This document shows positions 1 through 11,110 of a DNA stretch of 64,000 bases, one piece after another. The stretch lies in NCBI RefSeq assembly GCF_921293095.1, contig NC_060248.1, forward strand, positions 137,280,972 through 137,344,971, given 5' to 3'. The stretch is from Ischnura elegans (lineage: Eukaryota; Arthropoda; Insecta; Odonata; Coenagrionidae). The notes beneath the pieces were generated by a model. The model was not told the origin of the DNA, did no database searches, and saw only the letters and a list, made by a program, of their open reading frames with translations. Numbering within the stretch: position 1 is the stretch's first letter; every line of letters begins with the position of its first letter. A program made the position numbers and the translations under genes.

Positions 1-222
1 ACTTTATTGGCTCTGGGAATCCTTTCCTTTGGAGCATTAATAAATACATAATCATAAACACTCAGGCTGAGAAGGTTAACATAGAAAAAGAATCATGAAA
101 CACTCAACCAACCAACTCAAACAAACACCTTTATACAGATTTCCAAAAACATGAAACAAAATCAAAAACCATACAAAAAACATACAAACCCATAAATTGC
201 AAGTTGCGGACGCTTATATAAT

Positions 223-3109
223 TCAGGTTTCATAAAAATACAAAGAAAACAAAGACTTTTTGAAATTATTGAATGTTGAGATATTTTTTAACTCTTGAGG
301 AATCGAACTCCATACATGACATGAATTAATATAAAATTAATTTTGGTACATGGTTGTTTTATGAATAGGTACTATTAATTTATTTTTATTTCTTGTGAAT
401 CTTGTTTTTTTCATTAAGTTATCTATGTAAGGCTGGAAAATGTAACAAGGAGTTTCAGTTTTTAAAAGTTAATGCATAGAGAGACCCATTTGAAATTTTC
501 TTCTTTTTTCAATTTTTAAAATGTTTAATTCCTTATAATATGGAGTGACATGCTCATAATATGCAATGTTACACACATAACGCAAGATACAATTTTGTAT
601 TTTCTGTAATTTAGATATCTGAAATTTATTAATGCTCGACATCACCAAAGAATAGTAATAAATATGAGGAATCAGCCAAGCATTCGCTAGTTTGAGTCTC
701 AATGGTATTGGTATTAGGTTACGGAAGCATTTTAACTGGTGCAAAGATTTAATTACCTTGTTAGAGATGCATGCTATGTGTTCGTCCCAAGTTAGTTTTT
801 TATTTAGAATAACGCCTATATTTTTAACCTTTTCAGAATAATCTATTTCTACGTCATTAACTTGAATTTTAGGCTGTGAGCAGATGTTTATGGAAGACAA
901 GACCTTGGCACTGCCTATTATAATGCTCTTTGTTTTCTGTGAGTTTAGTTTCAGACAATTTTTAGACGCCCATTCACATATAATTGAGATATCTTCGTTA
1001 ACTTGACCAATGGCGCTAGAGATTGCATTGCGATCGCAGTCAATATAGATCTGCAAGTCGTCAGCGTATAGATGGTACTTACAATGACGTATCTTATTTG
1101 GGAGGTCCTGAATGTAAATGACAAAGAGCCATGGCCCCAGTATTGACCCTTGGGGGACCCCATGTTCGACAGGTAGTAATTCAGAATGTACTTTGTTTTT
1201 CCGATCATTCACCGCCTGGAAACGTTGACTCAAGTAAGAACGGAACCATCGTAAACAGAAGTAGATATTTTCAAATTAGAAAGTCTTTTTAAAAGTATAC
1301 TATGGTTTACACAATCAAAAGCTTTACTAAAGTCGAAGAATACCAATATTGTTACTTTATGCTTATCCATTGAAAGTCTTATGTCATCTGTTATTTTAAT
1401 CAATGCTGTTTGAGTACTATAACCTTTGCGAAACCCAGATTGAAAATTAATTAAAAAATAATTTTTAGACAGATGTTCAGTGACACAATTAAACACGAAT
1501 CTTTCAATAGGTTTTGATAAGGCACACAGTATTGCAATAGGGCGGTAGTCAGACATTTCTACAGGATTGGGCTTCTTTTTAATTGGTTGAATGAGAGCAG
1601 ATTTCCACAAGGAGGGGAAAATAGAGTAATCTAACGAGCAATTATAAATCGAAAGCAAAATTGGAAGAGCTAGATGAAGAATCTTTTTAATTACCTTAAT
1701 ACTGATTTCATCTACTCCCGTACAGTTTGAATTTACCATTGAAATGTATTTTAATAGTAGATCGGGGGTAAAATGAGGGAAATAAAGATTTTCATCGATG
1801 AATTCACGCTCAATGCAAGTATTGACATCGAGACGCTCTTCCTCGTCTATACAATCAGACGATGTGGAACTACTAAGAAAATAGGTATTAAGCTCATTGA
1901 GGGGGAAATTAATATTGGTGGGTTCATTTCTGGAATTTCCGAGACCCAATCTTTTAATTTCTTGCCACAGAGAACGAGCGTCATGTTTATCTGATAAGCA
2001 AGAAAAGAAGTAGTTAACTTTTGCATTATTCTGCATTTGCTTCACTTTATTTCGGGAGACTTTAGATTTATTCATTGTATTTTTGAGCAGACCGAGTTCT
2101 TCGAAAGTGCCTACGTAAAGAATCTCTGTGACTCATGGCGTTTTCTATTTCTTGAGACAGCCAGGGACATGGGTTACGTCTTAATTTTATTTTTTTAATG
2201 GGAGCGTGTCTATCTAAAAGACAAGTAAGGTGGGAATTGAATATTGCTACTTTTTCATTGACATCACGCGTTAAAAAGAAATCCTCCCATTATAGACCGT
2301 TCCAGTCCATTTCAAACATAACATAATCAAGTTTCGCCAAATCCCGGAAACAGATTTCAGGAGGTGTATATGGTGCCGGGTTGAAAATATAGTTCACATA
2401 CACTAAGTCATGCTCTGATAGAAAGTTCACAGATTCTTGAGCAAAGTCATCCACTTTCCTGGCATCGTCAACAATGATTAGGTCAAGCAAAGTCTGACTT
2501 GATTCCAGCATGTGTAGCTTGAAAAGAAGGCAGATGAAGATTATAACTAAACAATAAATTCTTAAGATAAGCACTCTTATGTGTATCTTTAAGCACATCA
2601 ATGTCGAAATTCCCACAAATAATGACATTTTTATACATAGGTATGTACTTACATTTTAAGGTTTCAAAATCATCACATACATAACCACTATTTGGTGGTC
2701 TATACATGACTACAAACAATAACTTGCCATTAGCATTAGAGACATCAATGAACATAAATTCATGTTTTCTAGGAGTACCATCAGACTTTTCAAGGACTTT
2801 ACAATTAAAGCGATCATGAATATACGCAGCCACACCACCACCAACTCTATCGAGTCGATCATTCCGAATTAACTTATAATTTTGGAGGTTCACCATATTA
2901 TTGCTTATGTGCTCTTTCAGCCAGGTTTCGGATATTCCAATTCAAAGATAACTTTTTGCATAAAAATAATGTCTAAATTCATCAATGTGCGCAAATAAAT
3001 ATTGAGCATTAACATGACATACACTAAGTTTTTGTGGCTCGCGTACAACAGTAGCTTTGGTGCTTAAAGGTAATGTGTTGATTTCAGAGTTTAAACGTGC
3101 ACATGTATC
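223..3109 (-). pseudogene. LINE ORF2 pseudogene (endonuclease-reverse transcriptase)
   Basis: This is an antisense non-LTR retrotransposon ORF2, jockey/CR1-like. From its 5' end it shows an AP-endonuclease domain (about 3060-2300: LSVCHVNAQYLF, ISETWL, RVGGGVAAYI, VVMYRPPNSG), a linker, and a reverse transcriptase (about 1710-900: DYRPIAILCALSKPIERF, FFDFSKAFDCVNHS, HGVPQGSILGPWLF and the catalytic box YADD near 1070). The thumb/C-terminal region (NKKLTWDEHI, then VWSSIPQELKN in another frame near 300) runs to a stop at 223-225. Frame breaks lie near 2900, 2520, 2080, 1235 and 470, so no functional protein is possible. The ORF1 of the same element lies directly upstream at 3110-3960. Clade assignment is inference; LINE identity is certain. 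Confidence 0.9.
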
Positions 3110-3960
3110 CTATTTGACCCTCTGTAGGTCTTCTTCGGTGTTCACCTGGACTCGATCGGCACCATCACTTTTTCTTGCATACACTTTTCCATTTCTTATC
3201 CAGACAAACTTGATTTTACCCTCCTTTCTTAGGCTGCGGGCTATGCTGTGTAGTTTTCTGTTAAATGGGGTCAATGATCCATTTACCTAGATGAGGGGAT
3301 TAAGTGAATAGGGCATCAAATGGGACACATCTAAGTCCTTCAAGTATAAATTTCTTTTCCTTTTACGTAGCTGGACAAATTCCTCTGCAACACGGGACCT
3401 CATGAAGCGTACTAAAATTGCACGGCTTGGGTTATCCGCTGAGCGACTACCAACGCGGAATGCATAGTCGATATCATTGATGTCAACTTTTAACCCCAAT
3501 GATAATCCCGTTGCAATAACGAGGGAATCAACAACTTCAACGTCAGACGTAGGAATACCTCTTATCTCTACCACATTCCGCAATTGCTCCTGCTCAGTTT
3601 GGTTTAAGCGAACTTCAAAATCGGACAGTTTGCTAGTTAGAACTTTATTTTCACTCAAGAGCTCATCCAGCTTATTACTTAATTTTGAGAGGTTATCGTT
3701 AATAAGCTCAATAGACTTCGTGTGCTCACTCACAGATACATGCCATGTAGAGATGGTATCCTTAAATGCAATCTGCTCGTCGTGGATGGAGTTGACGCGC
3801 AGCAGAAGGGTCTGCAACAGCTCCTTCGTGGTTTCCTCCTCGTCCGGAAGAGTAGGAGACGCAGCACGGATGCCTCTCACGGGGGTTTCCTCTCTGCGGT
3901 CTAGGCGATGTTTCCCAAGACATTTGCTGCTAGTCCACGGCTTTTGCAGATCTAGGATTG
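3110..3960 (-). pseudogene. LINE ORF1 pseudogene (coiled coil, FP25K-like C-terminus)
   Basis: This is the RNA-binding ORF1 of the antisense LINE whose ORF2 follows at 223-3109. An open stretch (3880-3287) has a long heptad-rich coiled coil (IELINDNLSKLSNKLDELL, then ENKVLTSKLSDFEVRLNQ) followed by an RRM-like part (NVVEIRGIPTSDVEVVDSL). A single in-frame TAG (3285-3287) separates it from the rest of the C-terminal domain in the same frame (VNGSLTPFNRKLHSIARS, FVWIRNGKVYARKSDGAD), which ends at TAG 3110-3112. That C-terminal module matches the baculovirus-FP25K-like domain usual in insect LINE ORF1 proteins. The N-terminal start is not clear: the frame continues upstream of the first Met to about 3960, where it meets an older LINE fragment. 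Confidence 0.85.
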
Positions 3961-4546
3961 TCCTGAAGTCCTCCTCAAAGTTCTACATACTTGTCCATTT
4001 TGTTGGTGTAGGCCAAGGGTCGGGAACCTACGGCTCGCGAGCCGCGTGCGGCTCTTTCGATGTCGAATTGCGGCCTCTTAGTTCCATGCGCAAAAAATAA
4101 TAATTAAATTTTCTATTTTCAAAACTCAAAAAAATAACATTGCAAACAGGATAAAAACCATGAATGTACGAAGGATAAAACATTCCCTGTACTAAATACG
4201 TACATTGCCGGCAGTCAAATTAAAGCATTGTTGAAATGTACCTGCCAAGCTGGTTGCATACATTTTGGCTCTTCCTCCTCAAAAGGTTGCCGACCCCTGG
4301 TGTAGGCTGTCATGATGTTATGCGAATTAGGTAAGGCGATGTCAATTGAGTACGTTTCATTGCGAATTTTATCTTGCACTACTAGATCAGATCTATTGCT
4401 ATGGACTGTTTTATCGGTGATAATTGATCGGTCATAATAAATCTTACTGTGATCGTTTTCAATAGGATAAGCTGGTGCATCCACTTGTGATGTGCTGTAT
4501 CGTCTCAGAAGCCTTACCACATTTTCTGCATCTGTCATTCAATAAA
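3961..4546 (-). pseudogene. R4/Dong-type LINE endonuclease tail, split by a MITE
   Basis: This is a fragment of the C-terminus of a LINE carrying a restriction-like endonuclease (R2/R4/Dong group). Read antisense, it has a CCHC knuckle (CRKCGKASETIQHITSGC, about 4545-4490), a frameshift, then SKIYYDRSIITDKTVHSNRS and the endonuclease core, with the usual RPD seen here as RSD and the second acidic site as SIDIALPNSHNI. The frame is interrupted at 4299-4014 by a hAT MITE. It resumes beyond the MITE as TNKMDKYVEL, matching the expected helix after the endonuclease core. A frameshift follows near 3980. Loss of the proline in RPD and the frameshifts make it inactive. Family membership rests on motif order; the exact clade is uncertain. 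Confidence 0.75.
4014..4299. mobile_element. hAT MITE, 286 bp, 8-bp target duplication
   Basis: This is a non-autonomous hAT element. Its ends are CAAGGGTCGGGAACCT (left) and the complement of CAGGGGTCGGCAACCT (right), 16-bp inverted repeats with two mismatches and the CAGGG start typical of hAT. It is flanked by perfect 8-bp duplications GTGTAGGC (4006-4013 and 4300-4307). The interior has no coding capacity; a GC-rich left part (GCTCGCGAGCCGCG) resembles other animal hAT MITEs. It sits inside an R4-type LINE endonuclease relic, and removing the element plus one duplication copy restores that reading frame. This shows the MITE arrived after the LINE. Confidence 0.92.
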
Positions 4547-5469
4547 TTTGCGTTTTTAATCATATATTTTCATGATTACATAATTAAAAATTAGAAATCT
4601 TGACACTGTCCATATGGCAAAATAATTTTATTATTATTATTTAAAAATATAACATTTTTGTGTGCTCAATTTTCACTTAACTTTGTTCTTTTTGTAAAAA
4701 CTTACATTATATTGTTATTTGTTCAATGATTAAGTATATATTATTATTATTATTATTTATTTAGTAATAAAAATGATACAATATTGTATTACAATGGGGA
4801 GGGAGTAGTAGTGGGCTGTGATAGCGAATCGCACATGCAGATGATGCGAATTGAGCTCCCACTAAAAAGGACAGTATCACCTAAGGTAAGTGTGTCGTCA
4901 CCCGAGTTTGAGCCTCAACTCTTGCATACAAAATAGCCCCCAGCATGTACATTTGGTGAACTCACAGTTGCAGGCAAACATCACATACACATACACGAAG
5001 ACGTGTGACCGATACCATATTAGGATTATTGAGTGTGAATGTCACTCTTGTGTCCTCTTGATCTCACATTCGTAGCTCTCCGTGATCCTCGTCTGCTAAT
5101 TGGCAAGATATTGATTGCCCGACATGTTAGGTAAGAAATCCGTAGCGTAGTGAATTATTCACCTCGTCATTGTCAGTCAAACTAGTTTATAGATAATTTC
5201 TGTTTTCACGAACCTCGGTTATCTTCCGGAAAGAAACATGCGCCGTGACGCAAAGCTATCGGAAGGCGCGTCGCTGCAATCACGTCTATCGCCCTTGCAC
5301 GAAGCACTTACCTGCGCGTGACCCACGCTTCCTCACCTCTGCAACCATTAAACACCTTTGTCCCTTCCGAAAATGAACTCCGAATAAGCAAACGTTGTGG
5401 TTTGAGTTTTCGTTACCTTGGTGTTTTTCACATAAATACGCGTTAGACAACTCTAGTTACCTTTATGGT
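4547..5469. other. No recognisable gene; short AT microsatellite
   Basis: I see no coding frame longer than about 60 codons with recognisable motifs here. The stretch contains an (ATT)n-like microsatellite at about 4739-4758 and otherwise ordinary AT-rich sequence. It may include the untranslated remainder of neighbouring LINEs. Confidence 0.5.
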
Positions 5470-5778
5470 CACTTACTCAGTGTCGTGTATACTATCCAGC
5501 AAGTTGTGTAGAGAAAAGTGCTTTTTGTAGCCTTCTCTTAAAAGATTCCAATGAAGATGAGTTCCTAGTTGAAAGGTTAAGATTATTCCATTGCTTACAT
5601 GCAGTAACGGTACATAATTTGCTGTAAATGACAGTTTGGTGATGAGGTACAACAGAGTGTGATTTCCTCGTGTATTTGTCATATGGACAGTGTCAAGACT
5701 CCTAAACTCGCATGATAGGTAAGGAGTTATTTTGGAGTTTAGAATTTTATACAGAAGAGAAAGAGAATTCAGCCGGCG
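5470..5778 (-). pseudogene. LINE C-terminal fragment, distal part
   Basis: This is the C-terminal tail of a LINE reverse transcriptase, antisense. It begins RRLNSLSLLYKILNSK and PYLSC and, after a frameshift near 5640, continues TVTACKQWNNLNLSTRNSS and LESFKRRLQKALF, the usual end of jockey/CR1-type ORF2 proteins. The upstream half of the same protein lies at 9967-10230, separated by a Transib element. Joined through one copy of the 5-bp duplication, the two halves read SWLKLESRR followed by RLNSLSLLYK without a break, so this is one interrupted gene copy. Confidence 0.85.
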
Positions 5779-6839
5779 CACAGTGGGCGGAAATCGGAAA
5801 AAGCCGGACAAAATTACAAAATGGCTTTTTTTGAGTTATAAACTTGAAACTTCGCAGGTATACTCAAAAATGATTGAAATTTATTAATATGTACTTAATT
5901 TGACATAGATCCTACCCGTTACTGAGATACAGAGGCTCAAACGTGAGCAAATTTCCATAAAAACGCCCGTCTTCAATTTTCTCTGAAAATCTTCCAAAGT
6001 AAGTGAATGGTGAAGTTATGGGTGGATTCTTGCCGAATAAAAAACCACATAATCTGTTAGCATGGTGTTTTTTCTTTAATTTTCCGTAATCTTAAAGAAT
6101 ACAGCCCATAAATTCTTACCGTGCAGTAACAAAATGGCGGATACTGTTTTTAGACAAAGTTTTACATTTAGGTAGAGTTTCAAATAGGTTTTCGGCAAGG
6201 TCGCGCAGAGTAACTTATATGAGAGCATTGCTTGAAGATTTTTTGAGGTCTTTATGCAGTTTTCTATGAAATAAGTTTGCGTCGCCGGAAATTACATTGA
6301 TTTTTCGATCGCGCGGCAGGGTTCTTCTCCGCGCGTCGGGAGTTGGATTAGCCGCGCCGCGGTAAGGTTATTGAAGCCGTATGGGTTTTAACACTCAAAA
6401 TTCACCGTTTTTACGTTTTGCTTCAAGACACCGATTCTCAAATGGTCTATGGTGAAGACAGTGGAGGTTGTTCATGCGATGTACTTGCACGTTTCATCGA
6501 AGTTCATTTCGTTATCTTTGGATACGATCGAAGACCATGCTTCTATTAAAAGCGTTCAAACCTCGACAAAGTGAGTTGTTTTCCTGGGACTCATACAAAA
6601 AGACCTACCAGAAAGATACCAGCTGAGACCCTTATACCTTCTTCAATCACCGATCCCTGACCCTCAGGATTCTAATTTCGAAAACGGTCGTTTTATGACA
6701 CCCTGGAGCGGAGCCCTGGACAGTAAGCACTAGAAAGTTGTTGAAGCAGATACGATGAAGACAGGGTAGTTTAGGTAGACAATTCCACGGGAACTTCTAG
6801 ATTTTTTAAAACGTGTATCATACCCTCAGTTCTACTTGG
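5779..6839 (+). repeat. Transib left inverted arm
   Basis: This is the left long inverted repeat of the Transib element. It pairs with 8948-9966. By eye I find about three substitutions over the outer 930 bp (for example near 5873 and 5911). Beyond about 6715 the arms diverge: the left has roughly 50 bp absent from the right, and similarity resumes as GGGAACTTCTAG up to about 6839. The arm includes a CpG-rich block (about 6307-6362) in otherwise AT-rich sequence. Confidence 0.93.
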
Positions 6840-7360
6840 ACTGTGGTGAAGGAAAGTTAAGTTCTCTTGAGTGCGCAGAATTTGTTAAAGTGATTTTAAT
6901 TTGCTTGTGGAGCGTAGAAATTTCAAACTTCCACTTGCCTGTAAGTACGTTTTTGAATAAATCCCCGAACATCTTTTTCGAAATAGTTAATTTAATTTAT
7001 ATTATCAATTTTAGCTGAAACTTTTCTTAGCATTCCTTTCCTAACTAAAATAAATCAAAATTATCAAATGCTACTGTTTAAATTCCAATCGATACGACAT
7101 ATCCAATGTGCATTCAGAAAATCATATGTGGCAGTGCAGCGTACACAAACCAACAGAACATTTATCGATATCAGGTGAACGATATTTTACATCTCCTAAG
7201 TTATTCATACCCGACGCTATTGCACCGCAGATTTAGAACCCCATGATTCAGCTGTCCTTCAGTGTGTTGCAAACTAAAAACTATCGTTTTTCTTAATTTC
7301 GAAATGACTATACTTCCCTGTAGGATAATAAATTATATGGGTTTTAAGATTAAGAAAAAA

Positions 7361-8350
7361 TTAGGAAAATAAGGTAAGCAATGTAAGCATTACTTTTCCG
7401 TTGATCATGGTCAGAAGTAAACAGAACTTGATCGTGTAAAATCCAGAGTTGAAATCATTAAGGCCATTCACCTGCCTTTCGATATAGGTAATGTCTTTCT
7501 GATTTTGTAACTTCTTTTGTCTCTTTTTTTCACCTAAAGCGGATGGGATGACAAAATCGTGTCGACGTCGGCAGTGGATTTTCCCAGATAGTATCATCTT
7601 AAATTGTAGAGCCTATATGTGAGAAGTGCCTCCGATGCAATTTAAATTCTTTATCAAAAGTTTAGAGATAAATGTAATTAACCAAGAGAAAGTGGAAACT
7701 TCAGTCGTTACCTGTAGCGCCTTTGTTACCTGCTGCTTTTTAATCAAACTAAGAGATACAAGGGAACTCATGAATAGGAATTTATCTAAAGCATCCACTT
7801 GTTGCCACATTTGCTTATATTGAGAGTGGCCCGAACTGCCATCAAAACCGTACTTAGAGATTAATGTGTAGTTCACCACACATTTTAATTCTTGAGAGGT
7901 GGAAGTGGTGGCTAAGTAGGCTATTGTTCCCAATATGGTGTGGTTCAGTGGTGCTTGAAGGTTTACTTCGCACATGGTCTCAGTTATTTTAATTCCTTCG
8001 TTATAAGCTGCCTTTTTTTGCTATCGCTATTCTATCATAACTGGAATACAATTCGTGTCCATGGCTCATTGTCAGAGCTGTCCTACGAAAAGACCGATGT
8101 TGACGCTTGGTCAAATCAGAGGCAATCATCAATGACAGTGCCTCTTCCACTGTCATCTCAGGGTGGACCTTTTCACTCGTCCTCCACTTAGAAAGAACTC
8201 TCTTAGCCCGAGTAGGGGTCGTAGTTGTTATTTCTACAATTAGGTGAGCTGCTGCAGTGTCTCCCCTCTCTCTCAAACTCACAGATGCCGCGAGAGCAAG
8301 CTCAGCAGTAGTAGCAGTGGTTTTAAAAGTTTGAATTTTCTTCTGCGTGA
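7361..8350 (-). pseudogene. Transib (RAG1-like) transposase pseudogene, truncated
   Basis: This is a relic of a Transib transposase, antisense, inside the long-armed element. In order: an N-terminal helical region (ASVSLRERGDTAAAHLIVEI, then VEEALSLMIASDLTKRQH), a 1-nt frameshift near 8005, the region ETMCEVNLQAPLNHTI, and the first catalytic block YGFDGSSGHSQYKQ. That block is intact, with the Asp expected to match RAG1 D600. Next come FLFMSSLVSLSLIKKQ, another frameshift near 7750, and CLLLTMINGKV. The last block normally reads TMIDGKV in relatives, so a probable second catalytic Asp is Asn here. The C-terminal third, which would carry the catalytic Glu, is not found between 7360 and 6840. 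Residue equivalences come from memory of the family and are inference. Confidence 0.85.
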
Positions 8351-8947
8351 TCTAACACATTAGGTGCGACATTTTTTTGGTCGCCCTGGAATGCCTGGCA
8401 AATATAATATGAATTTTGTAGCATGAAGCTACGGGGGGGATTTTATTTAGTCAATCAATTTGAGAGGAATAGATGTTTACAAAAATACAATACTCAACCG
8501 GCTGTCGTTGAAGTATCGAGAAAGTGATGCATAACAAATTCTGGAAATGTTATAGAGTCAACGAGCCAACTTTTGTATCGACACAAAAATCATTCATTAT
8601 TTCGAGAACTCGACCCATTTCTTAAGGTATGGCCATAGGATGCGTTTTGTCAGGAAGTCATTGAGAAATTTCAGAGCATCAGGGCCTTGTCTTAAATTCA
8701 GCCTCCGCAATAAATAATGGAGCAAATATTTTTTACCCAGTGAATGATTTTTTTACCAATTCCAATATTATTTTGTAGATATCAAGTCATGTAATAATGT
8801 GAGGTGGCATTTTCTATGGAATGGCGGATGGAGCCTATGTAAAATTTAGAAATAATAAATTTGTCGAACCTATGGTGTTCCAATGCCCTAATGCGTACAC
8901 GGGGAGGAACGTATGGTAAACGTGTAAAGACATGGTAATCTGTATGT

Positions 8948-9966
8948 CAAAGTAAAACTGAGGGTGTGATGCACATTTTAAAAAAGCTAGAAGTTCCCAT
9001 CCCAGAATACCTCCGTTAAGACGGCCAAGGGCTCCGCTTCAGGGTGTCATAAAACGACCGTTTTCGAAATTAGAATCCTGAGGGTCAGGGATCGGTGATT
9101 GAAGAAGGTATAAGGGTCTCAGCTGGTATCTTTCTGGTAGGTCTTTTTGTATGAGTCCCAGGAAAACAACTCACTTTGTCGAGGTTTGAACGCTTTTAAT
9201 AGAAGCATGGTCTTCGATCGTATCCAAAGATAACGAAATGAACTTCGATGAAACGTGCAAGTACATCGCATGAACAACCTCCACTGTCTTCACCATAGAC
9301 CATTTGAGAATCGGTGTCTTGAAGCAAAACGTAAAAACGGTGAATTTTGAGTGTTAAAACCCATACGGCTTCAATAACCTTACCGCGGCGCGGCTAATCC
9401 AACTCCCGACGCGCGGAGAAGAACCCTGCCGCGCGATCGAAAAATCAATGTAATTTCCGGCGACGCAAACTTATTTCATAGAAAACTGCATAAAGACCTC
9501 AAAAAATCTTCAAGCAATGCTCTCATATAAGTTACTCTGCGCGACCTTGCCGAAAACCTATTTGAAACTCTACCTAAATGTAAAACTTTGTCTAAAAACA
9601 GTATCCGCCATTTTGTTACTGCACGGTAAGAATTTATGGGCTGTATTCTTTAAGATTACGGAAAATTAAAGAAAAAACACCATGCTAACAGATTATGTGG
9701 TTTTTTATTCGGCAAGAATCCACCCATAACTTCACCATTCACTTACTTTGGAAGATTTTCAGAGAAAATTGAAGACGGGCGTTTTTATGGAAATTTGCTC
9801 ACGTTTGAGCCTCTGTATCTCAGTAACGGGTAAGATCTATGTCAAATTAAGTACATATTAATAAATTTCAATTATTTTTGAGTATACCTGCGAAGTTTCA
9901 AGTTTATAACTCAAAAAAAGCCATTTTGTAATTTTGTCCGGCTTTTTCCGATTTCCGCCCACTGTG
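8948..9966 (-). repeat. Transib right inverted arm
   Basis: This is the right long inverted repeat of the Transib element, complementary to 5779-6839 and ending in CACTGTG at 9960-9966. The inner 70-100 bp are much less conserved relative to the left arm than the outer 930 bp. Confidence 0.93.
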
Positions 9967-10230
9967 CGGCGTCGTGATTCCAGTTTCAGCCATGATAGTT
10001 TATTAATATAATCATATGGTCCATAATATGGTCCGATAATTGTAAGTTATTTATGAATCTAATGCCTCTATTCATGGAACGTTGAATATTAAGAATAAGT
10101 TCTCGAGAGAGGTCCTGGTAGGCTATGTCGGAATAGTCATATAAGGGTTATATTAAAGTAAATACTAATTGCGCTTTAGTGTAGGGATAACATATTGAAA
10201 TTTTAATAGATGATAAAATGATTGATTAAC
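9967..10230 (-). pseudogene. LINE C-terminal fragment, proximal part
   Basis: This is the thumb region of the LINE reverse transcriptase whose C-terminus is at 5470-5778. Antisense, it reads YDYSDIAYQDLSRELILNIQ, RSMNRGIRFINNLQLSDHI, a frame change, then SWLKLESRR directly against the Transib duplication. A stop (TAA) lies before LYDYSD. Upstream of about 10230 the similarity fades. Confidence 0.8.
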
Positions 10231-10790
10231 GGATTATTGATTTAATAATTTGGGAATTATTCTGAAAAAGACGTAAGTAAAGTAAAAAATGTGAACCTCT
10301 GTAATCAATAAACCTCACGAACATGGAACAGATTACAAAAAATCTACAACGTGGCAGACTAGAAAAAATTTCCACTCTCCGAGTCTTTAACTTTAATCTT
10401 ACGGAAACCGGTTCGCCATCACTAGGCTATATCCACGTTGAGTGTAAGGATGAAATTTTTAACTAAAATCCACGTGTCCGTATTTCTAATTTTTAAAATG
10501 CTTTTTTTCTCTCGAACTCGAACATATATGGAAAAAAACCCTTCAACCGTATTCTTACCTAAGGGTCCACTTTAAAAAAAAATTTCATCTTCGTTCTTGA
10601 AATCACTCACCCTACGAAACATTCGCCTCGACACTTGAATGAGGTAACAAGTTATCGTACTTGACTGTGAAGAGACAGACTTGACATTTTCTGTTGTCAC
10701 TGCCATTGATTATAATACACTCATCAGGCACTACAACCTCGAAATAACGGCAGAAATTCAGCGATAAAAACCGTCGCGACTAACCGAATC
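10231..10790. other. No recognisable gene
   Basis: AT-rich sequence with no supported coding frame or terminal repeats that I can recognise. Confidence 0.4.
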
Positions 10791-10794
10791 TCAT

Positions 10795-11110
10795 AGATGC
10801 AGTGGATTTGACGCAAGGTTGAATTTCTCACCAACTTCAATCGCATTCAAGGCGAAGTTATAATCGGCACTGGACATATACAAGTCCTGGTCATATTCTA
10901 CGTTCCTCTTCACGAGGGACCTCATTATTGCTTTTGTATCACGAGTTGACTTCCCTTTTTCTAAAACCAAACTGATCTTCGCCCAAATACTCGTTTGCCC
11001 TCGCCTCCATCCGCATGCTCAATATCCTCAGTACCATTTTCGCCACATGCGATATTAGACTTATATTCCTATAATTGCTCCTATAATTGAATAATTCCGC
11101 ATTGCTCAGC
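10795..11110 (-). pseudogene. LINE reverse-transcriptase fragment
   Basis: This is a short antisense piece of a LINE reverse transcriptase of the type often annotated as endonuclease-reverse transcriptase. It reads YRNISLISHVAKMVLRILS, MRMEARANEYLGEDQFGFRK, GKSTRDTKAIMRSLVKRN and VEYDQDLYMSSADYNFALNA. The last block is the degraded catalytic motif A region, where FADYKKAFD would be expected. No further domains follow downstream. It appears to belong to the same broad group as the fragments at 46262-46660 and 57300-57560, which is inference from motif style only. Confidence 0.8.

Larger units (their letters stand above)
5779..9966. mobile_element. Transib element, 4188 bp, with about 1-kb inverted arms
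   Basis: This is a DNA transposon of the Transib superfamily, the relatives of the RAG1 recombinase. The ends are CACAGTGGGCGGAAATCGG (5779) and its complement (ending 9966), flanked by perfect 5-bp duplications CGGCG at 5774-5778 and 9967-9971. Both the CACAGTG start and the GC-rich 5-bp CGNCG-type duplication are Transib hallmarks. The arms are unusually long (about 1.05 kb left, 1.02 kb right) and nearly identical over the outer 930 bp. Between them lies a broken transposase relic (about 7361-8350, antisense). It is inserted in a LINE C-terminal frame, which is restored when the element and one duplication copy are removed. With a defective transposase it is non-autonomous. Confidence 0.95.

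Noticed and set aside
3477..4100. 207-codon plus-strand frame
   Set aside because: It is the shadow of the antisense LINE ORF1, whose coiled coil and FP25K-like module are clear; the plus-strand product has no motif.
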